Assembly: GCA_031553595.1 (NCBI GenBank)
Contig: JAVBLI010000012.1
Span: forward strand, 1 to 64,000
Direction: 5' to 3'
Source: RGIG3701 sp031553595
GTDB taxonomy: Bacteria; Planctomycetota; Planctomycetia; Pirellulales; Thermoguttaceae
DNA length: 64,000 nucleotides
The notes beneath the pieces were generated by a model, which searched no databases, was not told the DNA's origin, and saw only the letters and a list, made by a program, of their open reading frames with translations. The position numbers and the translations under genes were made by a program. Within the stretch, counting starts at the first letter, position 1, and every line of letters starts with the position of its first letter. Positions 1 to 8,538 of this stretch are shown here, piece by piece.

Positions 1-1556
1 CTTTCCTGCTGGCGTATGTGCTTCCGGCACCGTAAGCCGGGGGTCCGGGGCTGTGTGCGCCGCCGGTGCTTCTGCGTCCGCAGCCGCCGGTGCTGGGATG
101 TGTGCTGGAGTAAAAAACGCCGCAGGGGGAGGAGCCGTTCAGCACGATTCTGCTGAAAAACGTGTACGCGGGGCTTTCGCCGGACGTGAAGCCGGGGGAC
201 GTGGCGGCCATCCGAATCGTGCGGGAAATGCAAAAAACCGTGAGAATTGACGCCTCCCAGCGGGCTTTCGGATTCCAGTTCCCCGTGATTTCATGCGGCG
301 CGACGTACGCCGGGAAGATGATCCTGGGGGATGTGCCGGTACATGTGGACGGTTCCGCGTATTTTTGCGTGGGGAACGGCGCGACGCGCGATGCGACGGG
401 GTATGACGGCGAAATTCCGGAAGCCGCCCGTCCGGAAAAGAGCCCGTCCACCGGCCCGATTTACTTCATCGCGCTGGATGCGGAAGGCCGCGCGATTCAG
501 CGGATGCGGAGTTTCACACACCTCATGCCCGGCGAGCGCCAGACGTGCGTGGGCTGTCATGAAGACCGGCTTTCCGCCCCGCCGCAGGAGGAAACGTTTC
601 CGCTGGCCGCGGTGTCCGCGCCGGTGATGCCGCGGCTGCCCGTGTGGGTGAAAAGTGAGGAAAATGATGGGGAAAGCCTGGAAAAAGCGGCGTTCTCGCC
701 GGGTTTCGATTACGTCCGTACCGTGCAGCCCGTCTGGGACCGCCACTGCGTGAAATGCCATAACGCCAAGGACACCCCGGCGGGTGTGGATCTTTCCGAC
801 GATTTCACGGAGTATTTTAACGTCTCGTATGACGTGCTGGCTTCCGAAAATCAGAACCGGGAGGGCAGCCCGTACGTCTCCTGGATTCCGACTTATAACG
901 GGGATGAGCAGAACATCCTCCAGATCGCGCCGAAACGCTGGGGTTCTTACCGCAGCCGGCTGGCGGAAATCGTCCGCAGCGGCCACTGCCGGCCGGGTGC
1001 CGGCGGCGAAAGTTCAGGTAACACGCCAGAAAAAACGCTACGATTTTCCCTCACGGAAGCCGAAAAACAGGCCGTTTTCGCGTGGATTGACCTGAACGTT
1101 CCGTATTACGCCACGAGTGAAACGTCTCATCTGGCGGCGCTGGGAAACCGGCGGATTTACCCGGAAACGCTGGACGCGGTGCTGCTGGATGTGGGCCAGC
1201 GGCGGTGTGCCGGGTGTCATGAAAACGGGAATGCGCCGCGTATTCAGTGGACGCACCGCACACAGAATCAGACGCTTTTTCCGCATGAAATGACGCCCTC
1301 CGCCGTGCCGCGCCGCACGTGGACGCGCATCACGCAGCCGGAACGGAACCCCTTCCTGCTGGCCCCGCTGGCCCGCACCGCCGGCGGCACGCAGAAGTGT
1401 GCCGAGATCATTTTCCAGGACACGCACGACCCGGATTACCAGAAAATCCTCCGCACGTTTGACGCCGTTCGGGAATCCCTGAAAAGTCGTCCGCGAATTG
1501 ACATGCCCCGCGGCGTGCAGGATGAAAATTCGGACGCGTGCCGGGTGACGTTTTAA
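1..1556 (+). pseudogene. HzsA-like multihaem c-type cytochrome domain protein, 5' part interrupted (partial at window start)
   Basis: The long open stretch (GTG at 162 to stop at 1556, 464 codons) has three CXXCH haem-attachment motifs: C129/C132/H133, C196/C199/H200 and C349/C352/H353. It also has the GFQFPVISCGATYA and HLMPGERQTCVGCHE segments typical of planctomycete proteins related to hydrazine synthase alpha. This is a family label only; nothing suggests hydrazine chemistry here. Family-like sequence continues upstream in the same frame (KTPQGEEPFSTILLKNVY just before codon 162, and PPVLLRPQPPVL further up), but TAA codons at 33-35 and 111-113 break it. The N-terminal beta-propeller expected in the family lies outside the window. 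I read it as a decayed or mis-sequenced secreted cytochrome. An intact shorter gene starting at GTG 162 is possible but would have no signal peptide, which haem attachment requires. Confidence 0.6.
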
Positions 1557-1589
1557 TTTACCCCGGCCATTTATTTTACACAGCGCAAG

Positions 1590-1711
1590 AAACAGCAGCT
1601 GGGAGCGGAGCTTTAGCGCAGAGACCGGATCAGCACCACAGACCGACTTGCCACTTCCATCCGGTCTCTGCGCGTCACTGCGTCCCGCTCCGCTTCCGGC
1701 TGCTGTTTTTT
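1590..1711. repeat. Palindromic intergenic element, subtype A, copy 1
   Basis: A long imperfect inverted repeat with outer ends AACAGCAGC and GGCTGCTGTT. An inner pair, AGAGACCGGAT and ATCCGGTCTCT, defines subtype A. The A-run before the left arm and T-run after the right arm would make it terminator-like on either strand. It fills most of the gap between the multihaem gene and the PL11 lyase. Five related copies occur elsewhere in the window. Confidence 0.85.
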
Positions 1712-1754
1712 CACGCACTCCGTTTTATCACCTCTTCATTTAATAATCCTTCCC

Positions 1755-3581
1755 ATGAAAACATTCCTCCCTCTCCTTCTTCTGCTGTTTTTCGCCGCGT
1801 CCGCATCCGCCGCCGACCCGCGGGAGCTGTTTTATAACTGGGAGGTGCTGAAGCCGAATCATGCCGGAAAGCCGAAAGTGGAGTTGGGGGCGGAGGCGCG
1901 AATCGAGGAGGTTTTTCATCGCGGGTTCATCGCCGTGCCGCGGGAGAATCAGGTTTATTTAAGCTGGCGGCTGCTCCCGTCAGACACGCCGGAAGAAGCG
2001 TTTCATCTCTTTCGCGCGGAACATGATGAACGCGGGAATCCCGGCGAAAGAACGCATTTAGCCCTCACGATTACGCAGACCACGGACTTTCTGGACACCA
2101 CCGTGGAGGCGGGAAAAACTTACCGGTATGAAATTCTCACCACCCAAAAAATATCCGGCGCGGCGGTCACCGTCACGGTAAACGCTCCACCCGCCGGCAT
2201 GGCGCCCGTGCTTCACCGCATTCCGCTTAAGGACGGCATTTCGCCGCAGCGCGTGGCGGTGGGGGATTTAAACGGCGACGGTCGCTGGGATTTTGTCATC
2301 CTGCACCCGAACACGGGAATTGACCCCGGCGGCCAGCCGTGCACGGACGGCACCACGTATAAATTGGACGCGTACCTCGCTGACGGCACGTTCCTCTGGC
2401 GGCATGATCTCGGGCCGGGAATCGAGCCGGGGGTGTGGTATTCGCCGTTTATTGTGTATGATTTTGACGGAGACGGGCGTGCGGAGGTGGCCCTGAAGGC
2501 CGCGCCTGAGGAGGTGAAGCGGGATGAAAACGGGCGGGTGCTAGAAGGCCTGGAGCTTCTGGTGGTGCTGGACGGCATGACAGGCGAGAAGCTGGCGGAG
2601 GCTGACTGGCCGGCACGCACACCCCGCCTGGGCGATTATAACCGCCAAAACCGGAATCAGCTCACCGTCGCGCGGCTGGACGGCAAAACGCCCTGCATCA
2701 TCGCGCTTCGGGGCACGTATAAAGCCATGCTCGCCCACGCGTGGCAGTTTAAGGACGCCGCCCTGAACCCCGTCTGGCAGTGGGACGGCGACGAAGAAAA
2801 CCCCGTCATTCGCGGCCAGGGCGCCCATAATTCGCAGGTCGCGGATGTGGACGGCGACGGGCGCGACGAAATCCTGATCGGCTCAGCCATGCTGGATGAT
2901 GATGGCACGCTCCTCTGGAGTGCCGGCCTGGGGCACCCGGACTCCGCCATCCTCACCGTCATCGACCCGCGTCTGCCCGGCATGCTGGTGCTTTTCGGCG
3001 TGGAAGTGCCGCATGAAACCCGTGGCGTGTGCATGGTAGACGCCAAAACCGGACGTCAAATCTGGAATCTGAACCGCCCCACGAAACACGTCGGCGGCGC
3101 GATGGCCGCAGACCTGGACCCGACAAAGCCCGGTCTGGAATGTTTCGCCAGCGAAGACTCCAAAGGCGGCTCGCGCGACCGGTACATGCTCGACGCCGCC
3201 GGAACGCTTGACGGCACGGCGCAAGAAGTCCCCGGCACGCGCGACTGGATATGGTGGGATGCCGACAAACTGCGGGAAACCTTCACGTGGCTGCGAGGCA
3301 CGCCGCCGGATGCGCCGCGTTTCCGGGTGAAGAAATATAACGGCCCGGAAATTTCGGACGTGCTGGAAGGCCGGGTGATGATGATCGCGGATCTTTACGG
3401 CGACTGGCGCGAGGAAATCGTCACCGCCATGCCCGGCGAGCTGCGAATTTACACCACCGAAACCCCCGCCGCCGACCGCCGCGCTACCCTCCTGGCCGAC
3501 CCGAAATACCGCACGGACGTGATAAACCGCTCCCAAGGATACGCGCAAGCTCCCGTGCCGTCCTATTATCTAGGGGAATGA
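1755..3581 (+). CDS. Rhamnogalacturonan lyase, polysaccharide lyase family 11
   Basis: A secreted enzyme predicted to cleave the rhamnogalacturonan I backbone of pectin by beta-elimination. It has a signal peptide (about residues 1-20, ending ASASAADP), a fibronectin-like N-terminal segment (to about 150), and then a calcium-rich beta-propeller with repeated DxDxDG loops (DLNGDGRWD, DFDGDGRAEV, DVDGDGRDEI). The LRGTYKAMLAHAWQF and QGAHNSQVADVDGDG segments match the PL11 pattern (YesW/YesX type). At 608 residues the length fits the family. ATG 1755 puts the signal peptide at the extreme N-terminus; no good Shine-Dalgarno is visible. Endo versus exo mode cannot be decided from sequence. The gene is flanked by repeat elements and has no obvious operon partner, though a sugar kinase gene follows. 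Confidence 0.88.
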   Translation: MKTFLPLLLLLFFAASASAADPRELFYNWEVLKPNHAGKPKVELGAEARIEEVFHRGFIAVPRENQVYLSWRLLPSDTPEEAFHLFRAEHDERGNPGERTHLALTITQTTDFLDTTVEAGKTYRYEILTTQKISGAAVTVTVNAPPAGMAPVLHRIPLKDGISPQRVAVGDLNGDGRWDFVILHPNTGIDPGGQPCTDGTTYKLDAYLADGTFLWRHDLGPGIEPGVWYSPFIVYDFDGDGRAEVALKAAPEEVKRDENGRVLEGLELLVVLDGMTGEKLAEADWPARTPRLGDYNRQNRNQLTVARLDGKTPCIIALRGTYKAMLAHAWQFKDAALNPVWQWDGDEENPVIRGQGAHNSQVADVDGDGRDEILIGSAMLDDDGTLLWSAGLGHPDSAILTVIDPRLPGMLVLFGVEVPHETRGVCMVDAKTGRQIWNLNRPTKHVGGAMAADLDPTKPGLECFASEDSKGGSRDRYMLDAAGTLDGTAQEVPGTRDWIWWDADKLRETFTWLRGTPPDAPRFRVKKYNGPEISDVLEGRVMMIADLYGDWREEIVTAMPGELRIYTTETPAADRRATLLADPKYRTDVINRSQGYAQAPVPSYYLGE

Positions 3582-3584
3582 AGA

Positions 3585-3720
3585 TGAGCCGCAAGTGGAG
3601 CGCAGTGTAACGTGCGGACCGCATGGCAGCGGGATATTCCGCTGTTTCAACCATCTGAACCTGCATTTTCACGAGCCGCGCCCCGTTCCGCAAGTTGCGC
3701 TGCGCTTCACGTGCGGCTCA
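3585..3720. repeat. Inverted-repeat element of a second family
   Basis: Arms at about 3585-3618 and 3687-3720 are reverse complements at 29 of 34 positions (ends TGAGCCGCA and TGCGGCTCA), with a 68-bp centre. It begins 4 bp after the lyase stop codon. It is unrelated in sequence to the AACAGCAGC palindromes, and no second copy was noticed in this window. Confidence 0.75.
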
Positions 3721-3785
3721 TTGCGCTTGTAACCCCTTTTTTTCAGAAATCTCTGCTTTTTTTCCAAAAAACGCGTTCGCGCCTC

Positions 3786-3814
3786 TTCACGTACGATTTC
3801 TGCTCAGGTATAAT
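3786..3814 (+). promoter_or_regulatory. Candidate sigma-70-type promoter
   Basis: A -35-like TTCACG (3786-3791) is followed by a 17-bp spacer and a perfect TATAAT (3809-3814). It points toward the ROK gene but lies about 260 bp upstream of its start, with a palindromic element in the intended leader. Prediction from consensus only. Confidence 0.45.
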
Positions 3815-3887
3815 AGTAAGTGTGGAGAAAGTGCGCGCCGACGCCGCTGCCACTTATCAAAGCGGTTATCATGTTTATGTATCCAAG

Positions 3888-3998
3888 AAACAGCAGCCGG
3901 GAATGGAGCGAAGCGAAATGACCGGATAAGAAGTGGAAAAAAATCCGGCGGTTCTATCCGGTCATTGCGCTAATGCTGCATTCCAGGCTGCTGTTTTT
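3888..3998. repeat. Palindromic intergenic element, subtype B, copy 2
   Basis: It has the same outer ends as the subtype A elements (AACAGCAGCCGGGA and GGCTGCTGTT), but the inner stem is ATGACCGGATA paired with TATCCGGTCAT. It lies between the candidate promoter at 3786 and the ROK gene. Confidence 0.85.
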
Positions 3999-4076
3999 GC
4001 GAACATATCCATTTAACTACCGCTCTGGAAAGCACGGAATCACGCGAAATAACGTAACTCGAACGCAGGAGCCGAC

Positions 4077-5705
4077 ATGACGTCATCCATGGAAGAAAAA
4101 AACATGAATCCGGAAGTGAAAACGACCTCACACAAGCCGGATCTGGCGAAAGAGCCGCTTTATGTGGGAATCGATGTGGGGGGGACGAAGATTCAGTCCT
4201 GCCTGATCGGGGCCTCAGGGCGGGTTTTCGCGCGCTGGAAGGGCATCACGCCGCGGGACTGTCCGCCGGAGGAGACGGTCAACGAAATCGAGCGTTCCGT
4301 GCGTGCGCTGCTGGAGGCGGAGGGCATGGTCATGGAAGACCTCGCGGCCGTCGGAGTCGCCATTCCCGGCGTGGTCGAAACGGAGACGGGCCATGTGGTC
4401 GTCACGCCGAACATGAATCTTTCGGGCATGGACCTCGGGAATATCCTCGGCCAGCGACTCGGCATCCCCGTCATCTTAGGCAATGACGGAAATCTTGGCA
4501 CGCTGGGCGAAGCGTGGCTCGGCTCCGCGCGGCATGCGAAAAGCGTCATCGGCATCTTCGTTGGCACCGGCGTGGGCAGCGGCGCGGTCATAAACGGGAA
4601 GCTCTGGATCGGTGCGGGCCATGCGGCGGGGGAAATCGGCCACATGGTCGTGCAGGTGCCCGCCGAGTCATGGAAATCGCGTCTGCCGGTTTTCGCGCAG
4701 GACAACCTGCCCCTGCACGGGAAAAAGAGTGGGCCGGAAGTGCCGAAAGCCATGCGGCATCTGCCCGGCGTGAAGCCCGTGAAAACGAAAGTGACGCCGC
4801 CGACGGGCGACACGGTGGAGATCACGCCGCCGTCTTTGGCGCCATATACGCCGGGGCCGTTCGGGCCGGAGCCGCCGGTGATGTGTGGGTGCGGCAATTA
4901 CGGCTGTCTGGAATCCCTCGCCAGCCGCACGGCCATCGAACGCGAAATCCGCTCCGCCCTGGCAAACGGCGCGAAGTCCGTCGTCACCGAACTCACCGGC
5001 GGCGACCTGAGCCTCATTCGTTCCGGCACACTCAGCAAAGCCCTCAAACGCGGCGACGCCGTAGTCTCGGCGATCATCCATTATAATGCCGAGGTGCTGG
5101 CCTACGCATGCCTCACCGTGCGGCACATGCTCGACCCGGAGGTCATCGTTCTGGGCGGCGGCGTCATGGAAGCGTGTCATCAGTTCATCATGCCGATCAT
5201 CGAAAAAGTGCTGGAAAACGACAAACTCCCGGCTTCCCCCAGCAACCGCCGGGTGGTGCTTTCCTCGCTGGGCGACGACGCGGTGGCCCTGGGAGCCGTG
5301 GCCCTGGCGCGCATGGCCCATCACGACCTGCCGCTGACGCACGAAACGCAGATCATGCCCGTGTACCCCATCCTCCGCCTGGATCTGGAGGGCGACGTCT
5401 GCGTGAACGACGACGTGTTCCACAACGATTTTTATATCCTCGCCAACGGAAAAGTCTGCTCCCGGGGCAAGCTCCCCAAGAAAGAACCCCACGGCTTCCG
5501 GCGCAAGGATATCGAGTTGGCGTGCGAAGGCCCCGTCCAACTGCTGGTGCTGGCCACCAAGCACGCCTCGGAGGTTTCGCTCTCCAAAAAGAGTATCGAG
5601 TACCTCATCCGCCGCGGAATCGAGTTCCGGATCCTTCCCGTGGAGGAGGCGATCGAGTGTTTCAACAGTGCCGAAGTCCACCGCGCCGCGGTTTTTCACC
5701 TTTAG
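4077..5705 (+). CDS. ROK-family sugar kinase fused to a C-terminal Mth938-like domain
   Basis: The N-terminal part (about residues 28-420) is a ROK kinase, probably glucokinase-like. It has the phosphate-binding DVGGTKI motif, GNDGNLGTLGE with the catalytic Asp, GTGVGSG, and the ROK metal-site pieces GEIGH (H189) and CGCGNYGC (C270, C272, C277). Between H189 and C270 lie about 80 residues instead of the usual 10 or so, a Pro-rich insertion. After the kinase, residues from about 430 to the end resemble the Mth938/DUF498 (NDUFAF3-like) fold, with DVFHNDFYILANGKV, LLVLATKHASEVSLS and FRILPVEEAIECFN. That architecture is unusual. AGGAG (4067-4071) sits 5 bp before ATG 4077. The kinase assignment is firm; the sugar and the role of the C-terminal domain are unknown. 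Confidence 0.85.
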   Translation: MTSSMEEKNMNPEVKTTSHKPDLAKEPLYVGIDVGGTKIQSCLIGASGRVFARWKGITPRDCPPEETVNEIERSVRALLEAEGMVMEDLAAVGVAIPGVVETETGHVVVTPNMNLSGMDLGNILGQRLGIPVILGNDGNLGTLGEAWLGSARHAKSVIGIFVGTGVGSGAVINGKLWIGAGHAAGEIGHMVVQVPAESWKSRLPVFAQDNLPLHGKKSGPEVPKAMRHLPGVKPVKTKVTPPTGDTVEITPPSLAPYTPGPFGPEPPVMCGCGNYGCLESLASRTAIEREIRSALANGAKSVVTELTGGDLSLIRSGTLSKALKRGDAVVSAIIHYNAEVLAYACLTVRHMLDPEVIVLGGGVMEACHQFIMPIIEKVLENDKLPASPSNRRVVLSSLGDDAVALGAVALARMAHHDLPLTHETQIMPVYPILRLDLEGDVCVNDDVFHNDFYILANGKVCSRGKLPKKEPHGFRRKDIELACEGPVQLLVLATKHASEVSLSKKSIEYLIRRGIEFRILPVEEAIECFNSAEVHRAAVFHL

Positions 5706-5775
5706 AAGTGAAGGGTGTAAGGTGTAAGGATTTCACTTCTTACCCACACCCTACACCCCACACCCTACACCTTTC
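5706..5775. repeat. Short-period intergenic repeat
   Basis: Degenerate 7-8 bp units (GGTGTAA repeated, then CACCCTACAC repeated) run from the ROK stop to just before the next start and form a loose inverted repeat. Similar short-period tracts occur at many gene boundaries in this window. Confidence 0.7.
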
Positions 5776-5781
5776 CCTCCC

Positions 5782-6459
5782 ATGCTTCAAGACGGCGACC
5801 AAGGCGTAATCATTCAACGCGACCGAGAGACGTACGCGGTAGCGCCGCACGTACCTTGCGGGATGGTGACGCCGGAGATTCTGCGGAAGCTGGCGGACGT
5901 GGCGGAGTGTTTCGGCGTCCAAGCGGTGAAAATTACCAGTGCCGCGCGGATTGCGCTGGTGGGGGTGCGGGAGGAGGATGTACCGGCGATTTGGACGGCG
6001 CTGGGAATGGAGCCGGGGGCGACCACGGGCATCTGCGTGCGGAGCGTGAAGGCCTGTCCGGGTACCACCTTCTGCAAGCGTGGCCAGCAGGACAGTCTCG
6101 GCGTGGGCCTGGAGCTGGATCGCCGGTATCACCACACGGTGACGCCAGGGAAGATGAAGATGGGCGTCAGCGGATGCCCGAATCAGTGTGCCGAGACCGC
6201 GATCAAGGATATCGGCCTGGTGGGCACGGCCAAAGGCTGGCGGCTTTACGTCGGTGGCAACGGCGGCGCGGTGCCCCGGCTGGCCCAACTGGTTTGCGAA
6301 AACCTCACCACCGAAGAAGCGTACGCCATGATCGAACACGTGCTGGCGTATTACCGCGAACATCACGTCGCGCGGGAGCGCATCGGACGCACCCTCCAGC
6401 GACTGGGCGTGGAGCACCTCCGGGCGTACCTCGGCGTGCCGGAAAAAGGAAATTCGTAA
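5782..6459 (+). CDS. Small siroheme / 4Fe-4S sulfite (or nitrite) reductase-like protein
   Basis: This 225-residue protein has one copy of the sulfite/nitrite reductase half-domain pair plus the siroheme-Fe4S ligand set C92-X5-C98 (ACPGTTFC) and C132-X3-C136 (SGCPNQC). Its size and motif spacing match the low-molecular-mass assimilatory-type sulfite reductase of Desulfovibrio (about 220 residues) rather than two-repeat NirA/CysI enzymes. It is predicted to be cytoplasmic; the electron donor is not encoded alongside. ATG 5782 is the first in-frame start and no strong ribosome binding site is visible. It could reduce sulfite or nitrite, or serve only as a siroheme protein; sequence alone does not say. 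Confidence 0.8.
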   Translation: MLQDGDQGVIIQRDRETYAVAPHVPCGMVTPEILRKLADVAECFGVQAVKITSAARIALVGVREEDVPAIWTALGMEPGATTGICVRSVKACPGTTFCKRGQQDSLGVGLELDRRYHHTVTPGKMKMGVSGCPNQCAETAIKDIGLVGTAKGWRLYVGGNGGAVPRLAQLVCENLTTEEAYAMIEHVLAYYREHHVARERIGRTLQRLGVEHLRAYLGVPEKGNS

Positions 6460-6499
6460 GTTTTTGGCGAAATTTTTCATATTTTTAAGCATAATTTTT

Positions 6500-7666
6500 A
6501 TGCCTGACATAAAGCAATATCCGTATTTTCATCATACACAGACGCTGCCGCAGATTTCCACGGTGGGAATTGTGGGGGCCGGGCTGATGGGCGTTTCGAT
6601 CGCGGCCGCCAACGCGCGGTGCGGTATCCCTGTGCGCATTTATGACGCCGACGAAGGCATGCTGGAAACCGTGCCGCAGCGGGTGTGGAAGGAGTTGGAC
6701 ACCATTCAGCACGAGGTTAAACGCGAGAACCTGGCGTCCCTCGTGAAAACCATCCCGTTCGACGGCCTGAAAAAATGCAACCTTGTCATCGAGTGCATCA
6801 TCGAAAAAGAAGACGACAAGAAATCGCTTTACGAAAAGCTCGAGGCCCTGCTGCCCGAGGACGCGTTCCTAGTGACGAACACGTCGACGATTCCCATCGA
6901 GCGGCTTGCGGCCGGCCTGAACCATCCTCGGCGATTTGCCGGCATGCATTTCCTGCACCCCGTGCGTTACCGGGAGCTGGTCGAGGTGATTGCGTCGACG
7001 CAAACGGACGAAGGCGTCTTGCAGCGGGTGTGCGACTACGCGCTTTACATCGAAAAAACGCCGCTATGCGTGGCCGACTGCCCGGGTTTCGTCATTAATC
7101 GGCTTTTGCAGCCGTATCTCAATGAAGCGTTGAACCTGCTGATAGGCGGCGTGAGTATGGAGCGTCTGGAGGCCGCGGCGACGAAGTTCGGCATGACCTG
7201 GGGCCCGCTGCGGATCATGGACGAGATCGGCCTGGACACCGTTTTTCACAGTGGACGCGTGCTTTTCGAGGCGTATCCGAATCAGGTCACGCCGTCTCCG
7301 ATCATCGTTTCCATGATGAAGAAAAAGCTGCTCGGGCGCAAGACCGGCCGGGGTTTTTATGCCTGGGACACCGGCGAGGAGTTCGGCATGGAAGACGCGC
7401 CGCCGGCGTTTAACGACGAAATGGACGCCGTTTTTGCGCTTTGGCGCCAGCCCGAAAAACAGTATTACGCGCAGTACGCCGGGTGGGAAATCGCGGGGCG
7501 TCTGATGACGTCCATGGCGATGGAGGCCGCGCGGATAGTGCGGGATGAAGTCGTCAGCGGCCCGGACGAAGTGGATATGGCGGCGGTCACCGGACTGGGC
7601 TTCCCCGAAAAATACGGCGGCCCGATTCGCTGGATGGCCGAAATCGCGAAACGGGACTTTACGTGA
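6500..7666 (+). CDS. 3-hydroxyacyl-CoA dehydrogenase family protein
   Basis: Oxidises 3-hydroxyacyl-CoA to 3-ketoacyl-CoA with NAD+, or the reverse. It has an N-terminal Rossmann fold with VGIVGAGLMG, the catalytic histidine in AGMHFLHPV (H150), and the PGFVINRLLQPYLNEA dimerisation segment. A second C-terminal helical domain ends GFPEKYGGPIRW, as in the C-terminal halves of FadB/FadJ. It is 388 residues from ATG 6500; a TTG at 6464 would add 12 residues resembling neither signal nor domain, so I prefer 6500. No enoyl-CoA hydratase or thiolase is adjacent, so the pathway is uncertain. The next gene follows after 11 bp, suggesting co-transcription. Confidence 0.88.
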   Translation: MPDIKQYPYFHHTQTLPQISTVGIVGAGLMGVSIAAANARCGIPVRIYDADEGMLETVPQRVWKELDTIQHEVKRENLASLVKTIPFDGLKKCNLVIECIIEKEDDKKSLYEKLEALLPEDAFLVTNTSTIPIERLAAGLNHPRRFAGMHFLHPVRYRELVEVIASTQTDEGVLQRVCDYALYIEKTPLCVADCPGFVINRLLQPYLNEALNLLIGGVSMERLEAAATKFGMTWGPLRIMDEIGLDTVFHSGRVLFEAYPNQVTPSPIIVSMMKKKLLGRKTGRGFYAWDTGEEFGMEDAPPAFNDEMDAVFALWRQPEKQYYAQYAGWEIAGRLMTSMAMEAARIVRDEVVSGPDEVDMAAVTGLGFPEKYGGPIRWMAEIAKRDFT

Positions 7667-7677
7667 GGTGGAAAAAA

Positions 7678-8373
7678 ATGAAAGTCAAGCCGAACCCTTC
7701 TCCGATAAAATTCACTGGGTTTTCGCCCCGCGCGATCACGTTTTTGCAGGACCTCATGGAAAATAATAACCGTGAGTGGTTCCAAGAGCATAAGTCGGAA
7801 TATACGGAGTTTTTGTATGAGCCGCTGAAGACGCTGGTGATGGAGCTGACGCCGACGATGGAGGCGATCGACCCGAATTTCGTCACCGAACCGTACCGGG
7901 TGGTCTCGCGGATTTACCGGGACATCCGGTTCTCGGCCAACAAGCTGCCCTACCGCGGGGCGATGTGGTTCAGCTTCCACCGCCGGATGGAGGACTGGAA
8001 GGATTCGCCTGTGTTTTTCATGGAAATTTCTCGCACCGGATACCAGTACGGTCTGGGGTTTTACCAGGCCATTCCCGCGACGATGATGAAATTCCGAAAA
8101 TTCGTGGATCACTGCCCCGACGACTTCCAGGCCGCGATTTCCTTCTTCCGGAAAAATCATTTCCGAGTCAGCGGAGACTATTATAAACGCACCGTGGAAA
8201 ACCCGCATCCCGCGCATTTTCAGTCGTATTACCAGGCGAAATCGTTTTTCCTCACCCATGAATCGAAACCGGACGAAACGCTTTATTCGCGGAAGATTCT
8301 GACGGATTTAATCAGGCATTTCGAGCGAATGAAGCCGCTTTATGATTTTTTGTGGCGAGCGAAAACGAGCTGA
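7678..8373 (+). CDS. DUF2461 family protein
   Basis: A 231-residue cytoplasmic protein that carries hallmarks of DUF2461: FTGFSPRAITFLQDLMENNNREWFQ at the N-terminus (cited by position, residues 12-36), then RIYRDIRFSANKLPYR and a GLGFYQ segment. The family has no established reaction. GAGG lies 8 bp before ATG 7678, so I prefer it over GTG 7663, which would overlap the previous stop. Probably the distal gene of the 6500 transcript. Confidence 0.82.
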   Translation: MKVKPNPSPIKFTGFSPRAITFLQDLMENNNREWFQEHKSEYTEFLYEPLKTLVMELTPTMEAIDPNFVTEPYRVVSRIYRDIRFSANKLPYRGAMWFSFHRRMEDWKDSPVFFMEISRTGYQYGLGFYQAIPATMMKFRKFVDHCPDDFQAAISFFRKNHFRVSGDYYKRTVENPHPAHFQSYYQAKSFFLTHESKPDETLYSRKILTDLIRHFERMKPLYDFLWRAKTS

Positions 8374-8415
8374 GGAACGTAAAAGAAAAAACACAAAAAT
8401 ATTAAACGTTTTTTG

Positions 8416-8430
8416 GCCGGTGCGACCGGC
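8416..8430. repeat. Short perfect hairpin with 3-nt loop
   Basis: GCCGGT-gcg-ACCGGC in the gap between the DUF2461 and SlyX-like genes. The design (5-6 bp GC stem, 3-nt loop) matches hairpins at 37323, 37374, 57230, 57312 and 57402. It could be an RNA processing or termination site, or a small repeat. Confidence 0.5.
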
Positions 8431-8538
8431 GGCGCGAACGGGGAGAAACAATTTTTCAAAAATGTTTCTTCCATGGAAGCGGCTTTTGGTTTACCATTCA
8501 AAAAAATTCATAAAAGCTACAAAAAATCGATATCCCTC

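Larger units (their letters stand above)
3582..4076. other. Repeat-rich intergenic region upstream of the ROK gene
   Basis: This 495-bp gap holds no convincing gene. It contains two different palindromic elements (3585-3720 and 3888-3998) separated by an AT-rich stretch with a consensus-like promoter (3786-3814). The short open frames here are formed by the palindromes and their composition does not look protein-coding. Confidence 0.7.

Noticed and set aside
1..1556. Hydrazine synthase and anammox metabolism
   Set aside because: Only the domain family is shared with HzsA; such proteins are widespread in non-anammox planctomycetes, and no other anammox gene is present.
3612..3973. Two short plus-strand open frames (105 and 92 codons) before the ROK gene
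   Set aside because: They run through two palindromic elements and a promoter; no ribosome binding site or protein-like composition.
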